Source: an uncultured Pseudoflavonifractor sp. (GTDB lineage Bacteria > Bacillota > Clostridia > Oscillospirales > Oscillospiraceae). From it: a stretch of DNA of 64,000 bases. Where the stretch lies: contig CANDEE010000001.1 of the NCBI GenBank assembly GCA_947383685.1, positions 1 through 64,000 on the forward strand, in the 5' to 3' direction. This document shows positions 60,369 to 64,000 of the stretch, piece after piece (the stretch's first letter is position 1; the number at the start of each line of letters is the position of its first letter). Under the pieces are notes generated by a model. That model made no database searches and was not told where the DNA came from. It worked only from the letters and a program-made list of their open reading frames with translations. Position numbers and translations under genes: made by a program.

Positions 60369-60857
60369 TTATAATTTCCCGATGGCTCTCTTGAGTTTTT
60401 TGAGGGTCGCATCTCGGCGCCGGGACACTGTCGCCTGGTTTACCCCCAGTTCTTGCGCCAGTTCAGTCTGGGTGTAGCCATCATAAAACAGCTTCGTGAT
60501 CAAGCTGCGTTCCTCATCCGTCAGGGAAAGGAGTGCAGGGAGCAGCATCGCTTTCTTCTTCTCCCAGGCCAATTCCTCCTCCTGCCTTAGAATGATTTCC
60601 AGGCAACTCGGTGTGCAGGGCACTCCAACATAGTCCTCTCGCACCTCGTCCTCGGCGAGCTTTTCCATGGAAAGCACGGTAAGAGCAGGTCGTTCATCGA
60701 ACATATAGCGCTCCTTCCTATTCCCCTGGGCGTAAGCCTGGTAGACTTCCTTGCTCACAGGGATATCTCTGCCATCAATGCGGATAATCCAGCCTATGAC
60801 GGCCCCTTCTGCATTCTTTTTTGTGTAATGGTTCACGGTTCGCTTCCATCTTTTCAT
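60369..60857 (-). CDS. sigma-factor-like (sigma-70 region 4) regulator
   Basis: A 162-residue protein. The C-terminal 55 residues are a sigma region-4-type helix-turn-helix (LTDEERSLITKLFYDGYTQTE, split by a turn, then LAQELGVNQATVSRRRDATL). The N-terminal part (TVNHYTKKNAEGAVIGWIIR) is not a sigma region 2, so it is more like the short sigma-like regulators of Tn916-type elements than a full sigma factor. GAGAGGAG lies 10 bases before the ATG and can be sequestered by an upstream hairpin (60869-60905). Confidence 0.78.
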   Translation of the reverse strand: MKRWKRTVNHYTKKNAEGAVIGWIIRIDGRDIPVSKEVYQAYAQGNRKERYMFDERPALTVLSMEKLAEDEVREDYVGVPCTPSCLEIILRQEEELAWEKKKAMLLPALLSLTDEERSLITKLFYDGYTQTELAQELGVNQATVSRRRDATLKKLKRAIGKL

Positions 60858-60868
60858 ATAGGGTGACT

Positions 60869-60905
60869 CCTCTCAGTTTTTTGGGGGATTGCTCGAGCTG
60901 AGAGG
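60869..60905 (-). promoter_or_regulatory. leader hairpin overlapping the ribosome site of the sigma-like gene
   Basis: Read leftward: CCTCTCAG (60905-60898), 21-base loop, CTGAGAGG (60876-60869). The second arm covers most of the GAGAGGAG ribosome site, so folding would block translation. Confidence 0.5.
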
Positions 60906-60982
60906 CTCACCTAAGGGTACTTGCAGACAACCGCCTGCCATTGAGCTATATCCATTGCCATCTCCATTTCTGGAGCGGCAAC

Positions 60983-61048
60983 AAAAAATGACCGGCCACT
61001 AGAGGAGAGGGCGGTACTTCAACCCGTCTGCTCTAATGTCCGGCCATT
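60983..61048 (-). terminator. intrinsic terminator of the leftward regulatory genes
   Basis: Read leftward: AATGGCCGGACATTAGAG and CTCTAGTGGCCGGTCATT arms, matching at 15 of 18 positions, followed by TTTTTTG. The 26-base region between the arms can fold further. It ends transcription from 62,422-61,112. Confidence 0.65.
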
Positions 61049-61056
61049 TGGTGACT

Positions 61057-61074
61057 CATGGGCATCTGCCCATG
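61057..61074. other. perfect palindrome
   Basis: CATGGGCA-TC-TGCCCATG. The 2-base centre makes it more likely a protein-binding dyad than an RNA hairpin. It lies between the terminator and the small zinc-ribbon gene. Confidence 0.45.
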
Positions 61075-61111
61075 GACCCGTTGCTCAGTACGATTAGATC
61101 ATATTTTGTTG

Positions 61112-61303
61112 TCACTTCCTGTATTTTGACTGTATGCGGGGCCTGATTTGCCTGTAGCGAATACTTCGCCGAAGAGATAGATCGACCGAGACCACCTTGT
61201 GGCACTTGGGGCACTTGATTTCAATCGTCCCGGAGGTCGGAGTGACCTTATCCATGATGCGCCAGCCACATATTGGGCATTTTACAACTACATGGAACGC
61301 CAT
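61112..61303 (-). CDS. small zinc-ribbon protein (Com-like)
   Basis: A 63-residue protein with two CxxC pairs (KCPICGW and KCPKCHK) around a short beta-rich loop and a strongly basic tail (RRSIRYRQIRPRIQSKYRK). This is the layout of phage Mu Com-type translational regulators and other tiny zinc ribbons. ATG 61303 overlaps the stop codon of the ImmA gene as TGATG, so the two are coupled. RNA or DNA binding is likely; the target is unknown. Confidence 0.7.
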   Translation of the reverse strand: MAFHVVVKCPICGWRIMDKVTPTSGTIEIKCPKCHKVVSVDLSLRRSIRYRQIRPRIQSKYRK

Positions 61304-62022
61304 CACCCGTCACCATCCTTTTCTATATCAACCATGGACTGAGGATTACGGAGATATTCCGTTTTCAGAAGGCCCAGACGTCTCAGCCGTATGGCCAGAG
61401 CTTGCTTTGAGGCGCCAAGATATTCAGCCATATCGCAAAACCGCTGGTATTCCTTGGGCCGATATATTCGGTTGAGAATATCAATCCCACCCTCCAGTCC
61501 AAACCTGGAAAGGGCGGCATTGACAGCGAAGGCAGGAAGCAGAAGTGCAGAAGCCATGTTATCTGCCTGCCATTCGCCCCAGTCTTGGCTGGGATGTTGC
61601 TGTACGATACCCCGATAGTACATAACTCGGCAGCGGCATCCACCTTGCTCCTGGGGAGCCATCCGATCTAGGATTTGATGCGCTACTTCATGGAGAACAG
61701 TAAAATTATACCTCCCCCGCTGTGCCGGGTCGCTGACCAGTTCCTTCTCCACCAAGAGGGTTTTGCCGTCAAGGTAATAGATGCACGACTCCCCATTGTC
61801 TCCATAGATCTCTACGCCGACCTCACTGTTTGCTGTCAGCCCAAGAATTGCCCCATTTTTTGACAGACGATAATGATCGATGGATAGCTCCAGCAAATCG
61901 TGAGCCAGAGTATAGGGGTCGATCCGGTCTGTCCCCTGGCCATCAAATTGAGGCAGCCGGGTGTAGTCCGCTGTAATACGCCCAGCAATATGCTCAATGT
62001 CACTACGAGATAGGTACAGCAT
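61303..62022 (-). CDS. ImmA/IrrE-family metallopeptidase
   Basis: A 239-residue protein with the zinc protease motif HEVAH (His111, Glu112, His115) in FTVLHEVAHQILD and the third ligand Glu150 in GEWQADNMASALLLP. In ICEBs1 and many phages ImmA cleaves the ImmR repressor to induce the element; IrrE proteins play related roles in stress. A possible helical region with ASKQALAIRLRRLG sits near the C-terminus. It overlaps the LexA-like gene by 20 bases and the zinc ribbon by 1. The likely target is the XRE repressor at 62622. Confidence 0.88.
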   Translation of the reverse strand: MLYLSRSDIEHIAGRITADYTRLPQFDGQGTDRIDPYTLAHDLLELSIDHYRLSKNGAILGLTANSEVGVEIYGDNGESCIYYLDGKTLLVEKELVSDPAQRGRYNFTVLHEVAHQILDRMAPQEQGGCRCRVMYYRGIVQQHPSQDWGEWQADNMASALLLPAFAVNAALSRFGLEGGIDILNRIYRPKEYQRFCDMAEYLGASKQALAIRLRRLGLLKTEYLRNPQSMVDIEKDGDG

Positions 62023-62422
62023 CTTTTTCCACGACCTCCTGAATTACTGGCACTTGGCATCTATAGCTACGCATCGTCCCTACAAGGACGCCCAAAACAG
62101 AGCAGTCGCTGGTGACGATGTCTGGAGTAACCCCATCCTCTCTGCGGATACGAACCATGTCGCCCTCTATGAAAACACGGCGGCACTGGTACTCTCCCTG
62201 GTGAAGAATACAAGCGATGTCACCGTTCCTTACCTCCTGGGCTGTGTCTAATATCAGGTAATCCCCGGAATGAATACCTGCGTTCCTCATCCCATCTCCA
62301 CTTGCCTGGAGCAGTACGCAGTCATCTACGGGGCCAAAGAGCTGTGGATCAATGATTGCCATCTGGTGTGGACCATTCGGACACCCTGCGGGATGTATGG
62401 CACTTGACTTCCTCTTTTTCAT
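62003..62422 (-). CDS. LexA/S24-like protein lacking catalytic Ser and Lys
   Basis: A 139-residue protein with the S24 peptidase fold but no DNA-binding domain. ASGDGMRNAGIHSGDYLILD corresponds to the LexA catalytic segment, where GDSM is expected; here Gly44 replaces the nucleophilic Ser. The distal Lys is replaced by Arg81 in YQCRRVF. It should therefore be unable to self-cleave. It may be an inert binding partner in SOS or induction signalling. ATG 62422 follows GGAGGG; it starts the leftward immunity operon. Confidence 0.8.
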   Translation of the reverse strand: MKKRKSSAIHPAGCPNGPHQMAIIDPQLFGPVDDCVLLQASGDGMRNAGIHSGDYLILDTAQEVRNGDIACILHQGEYQCRRVFIEGDMVRIRREDGVTPDIVTSDCSVLGVLVGTMRSYRCQVPVIQEVVEKDAVPIS

Positions 62423-62498
62423 CGCTGTTCCCTCCAAATTATGGCTTTCCTACAATCTGAGCGAACAATCGGGTGAGCCCTCATTTTTTCGCCCACTA

Positions 62499-62527
62499 TT
62501 GACAAAACATGAAATAAGGCATAGAAT
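62499..62527 (+). promoter_or_regulatory. promoter of the XRE repressor gene
   Basis: Consensus TTGACA (62499-62504), 17-base spacer, TAGAAT (62522-62527). The first operator-like repeat begins 3 bases downstream. Confidence 0.72.
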
Positions 62528-62529
62528 AA

Positions 62530-62607
62530 ATGCAGTTGAACTTCATGCTTGAAATTATATGCAGTTCGATTTCATTTGTCAAGAGCAAAATGCAATTAAG
62601 TCTCATT
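62530..62607. repeat. three 18-bp operator-like repeats
   Basis: Copies at 62530-62547, 62559-62576 and 62590-62607 all read ATGCA-[GA]-TT ... TCAT[GT]. Each is an imperfect dyad (ATGnAGTT and AACTnCAT type), spaced 29 and 31 bp start to start, about three helical turns. They lie between the promoter and the XRE start. Confidence 0.72.
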
Positions 62608-62621
62608 TTGGAGGAGAGCCT

Positions 62622-63035
62622 ATGAAATTCAGCGAAAAGCTAAAAGAGGCGAGAAAGAATGCTGGGTTAAAGCAACCGGAGCTTGCGAAGGCTGTAGGAG
62701 TCTCTGTCAGAACGATTGCCAGCTACGAGACAGGAGAGACCTATCCTCGGAAGCGGGAGACATACCAAGTCCTTGCAGATGCGCTGAATGTGGATGTTCA
62801 TTACCTGATGAATGAGGAGGAGACCTTTGTCCTCGCTGCCGGGCAAGAGTATGGATCCCGTGGTGCTAAGCAAGCGGAGAAGCTTATTGCCGACATGTCT
62901 GCCCTGTACGCCGGTGGTCAGCTATCCGAGGAGGACAAGGACATTGTCATGAAGGCTCTCCAAGATATCTACTGGGAGTCCAAAGCTCGAAATGCCCAGA
63001 AGTACAGCCCGAAGAAGGCTGCCACGGAGCAGTAG
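62622..63035 (+). CDS. XRE-family repressor (ImmR-like)
   Basis: A 137-residue protein. Residues 4-62 are a Cro/C1 helix-turn-helix (FSEKLKEARKNAGLKQPELA, then VSVRTIASYETGETYPRKRE). The C-terminal half is helical (AEKLIADMSALYAGGQLSEE) and could dimerise. GGAGGAG precedes ATG 62622. It is divergent from the LexA-like/ImmA operon, and three operator-like repeats sit in its promoter region. By position and family it is the element's master repressor, with ImmA as its likely inactivator. Confidence 0.87.
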   Translation: MKFSEKLKEARKNAGLKQPELAKAVGVSVRTIASYETGETYPRKRETYQVLADALNVDVHYLMNEEETFVLAAGQEYGSRGAKQAEKLIADMSALYAGGQLSEEDKDIVMKALQDIYWESKARNAQKYSPKKAATEQ

Positions 63036-63065
63036 TCCAATTCTGATGGGGGGGAGCAGTTTCTC

Positions 63066-64000
63066 ATGATGATTAGCCCAGATGCGTATTACGAGAAGGA
63101 GCTAAAAGGGAAAACCAAAGAACAGGTTTTTTCTCAGATTCGAAGCCTAAAGTGGCAGATTGGGAACTTGAAAAATCAGCTCGAGGGCCCTGACTCCGAT
63201 GAGCGTGTGTCTGAGGCACCCAGTGAGAAAACACGAATTTCTTGCCTTCGGGCCTACTTGGATCGTGCTAAATTGGTCTACGCCCAGCTTGGCGGAGAAT
63301 ACAAGGAATCCAAGGCAGAGCTAGCTGCCCAAGAGTTTGAACGCAGGATCCCAGAGATATCCGAAGCAACCCTTATCATTGGAGGCTTTTTTTCTTCCAC
63401 CGAGGTTATCGAGGCCACCGTGGGAAAGCGTAAGGTCACCATCAAAAATACACAACGCGCCCCCGGCCTAAACCGAGAGAGCGATTGGACTCTCCCTTTG
63501 TTCTCTGTCCCCAAAGAAGATTTTTTCACTCAACTCGAAGAATTACATATTGGGGAGTGGAGACCCTTCTACTCTACCAGGCGATTCGGGTATCAGGTGA
63601 TGGACGGCATCCAGTGGGAGCTGTCTTTCACATACGCCGGAGATCCCAGGGACAGAGTCAGCTTTCACGGCGATAATTCCTTCCCATATAACTTTGGTGA
63701 GCTCTTGTGCCTGATGCGGGGTACGGATGATGACGAGGATGAGGCGCCTGTCGAGATTCTATTGACCGGCGAACAGGAAGCCCTGATGAATAAATTAGCC
63801 GACTATGTAGCCGCCCTGCCCGATGGGACGGCCATCACCACGGCACAGGCGGTGGGGAATATATTCTCTGATTTTAACTTCAAGGAGGGCTCCTATAGAG
63901 GAATTGACCTCTTTGACGTTCATATCGTCCTGTTCGAGAAGCTCAGAGAGCGGGACATTTTTCCTGATATGAGTGCCCATGACGGCTTAGTGGAGGGGTT
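63066..64000 (+). CDS. hypothetical protein, continues beyond the window
   Basis: An open frame of 311 codons from ATG 63066 to the window end with no stop. It opens MMISPDAYYEKELKGKTKEQ, with an acidic, helical N-terminal part (VFSQIRSLKWQIGNLKNQLE) that may form a coiled coil and a beta-rich middle (RRFGYQVMDGIQWELSFTYA). A G-rich ribosome site (GGGGGAG) lies about 11 bases upstream. It is 30 bp after the XRE repressor on the same strand and may be co-transcribed with it. No family is recognised; the C-terminus is missing. Confidence 0.7.
   Translation, partial: MMISPDAYYEKELKGKTKEQVFSQIRSLKWQIGNLKNQLEGPDSDERVSEAPSEKTRISCLRAYLDRAKLVYAQLGGEYKESKAELAAQEFERRIPEISEATLIIGGFFSSTEVIEATVGKRKVTIKNTQRAPGLNRESDWTLPLFSVPKEDFFTQLEELHIGEWRPFYSTRRFGYQVMDGIQWELSFTYAGDPRDRVSFHGDNSFPYNFGELLCLMRGTDDDEDEAPVEILLTGEQEALMNKLADYVAALPDGTAITTAQAVGNIFSDFNFKEGSYRGIDLFDVHIVLFEKLRERDIFPDMSAHDGLVEG

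Noticed and set aside
60905..60962. A tRNA-like segment (leftward GCTCAATGGCAGGC, then CTGCAAG)
   Set aside because: The anticodon stem does not pair, the T-arm is absent and no acceptor stem can be formed; not a functional tRNA.

Overview
The window looks like a chromosome segment of a gut Firmicute of the Oscillospirales (Flavonifractor / Lawsonibacter / Dysosmobacter-like). This rests on GC-rich codon use, many lipoproteins, SLH-domain surface proteins, the gpmI-eno order and the style of the mobile DNA; the genus is inference.

Bases 1-38,900 are core chromosome. They carry the end of gpmI and eno (glycolysis), a divergent pair of small XRE regulators, nadE (NAD synthesis), a YheO-type regulator with a PepV-like dipeptidase, several secreted lipoproteins, an SSB-like protein, a degenerate 5'-nucleotidase with SLH motifs, udk, a very long Sel1-repeat protein, secG-rnr-nagZ (export, RNA decay, cell-wall turnover), a 1024-residue SLH protein, a DHHW/MBOAT O-acylation pair, a DUF1846 protein, pyrG, a CBS-domain protein and tex. 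The segment ends with an AT-rich TraX-like acquisition and an sdpRI-type repressor/immunity operon. Many genes have a readable promoter (TTGnnn-N16/17-TATAAT type) and an intrinsic terminator. The 3' end of eno is duplicated around a 140-bp insert.

Bases about 38,990-64,000 are an accessory, mobile-element-like region with lower GC, many hypothetical genes, seven XRE/LexA/ImmA/sigma-type regulators and six serine-recombinase-family proteins. The leftward block at 39.2-48.1 kb holds small hypothetical proteins, two different metallophosphatases, a zinc-ribbon protein and a protein ending in a RelB/DinJ-like motif. The next block (48.2-49.7 kb) is a divergent pair of XRE regulators bordered by two matching dyads, each abutting a predicted promoter. 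The second of these promoters drives a rightward six-gene operon (49,780-55,265). It encodes a serine-recombinase-like protein lacking the catalytic serine, a complete serine recombinase with a novel C-terminal domain, two proteins that are free-standing copies of that domain, and two ParB-like proteins. All five junctions overlap by exactly 8 bases. I consider this operon the most promising undescribed system here.

Behind it, reading leftward, come three tandem large serine recombinases (the middle one lacking a catalytic domain), two tiny genes, a sigma-like factor with a possible RBS-sequestering leader, a small zinc ribbon, an ImmA/IrrE protease and a LexA-like protein that has lost its catalytic Ser and Lys. 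They face a rightward XRE repressor with three operator-like repeats. This is an ImmR/ImmA-style control module. No conjugation, replication or capsid genes are visible, so the element probably continues beyond base 64,000, where a last hypothetical gene runs off the end.
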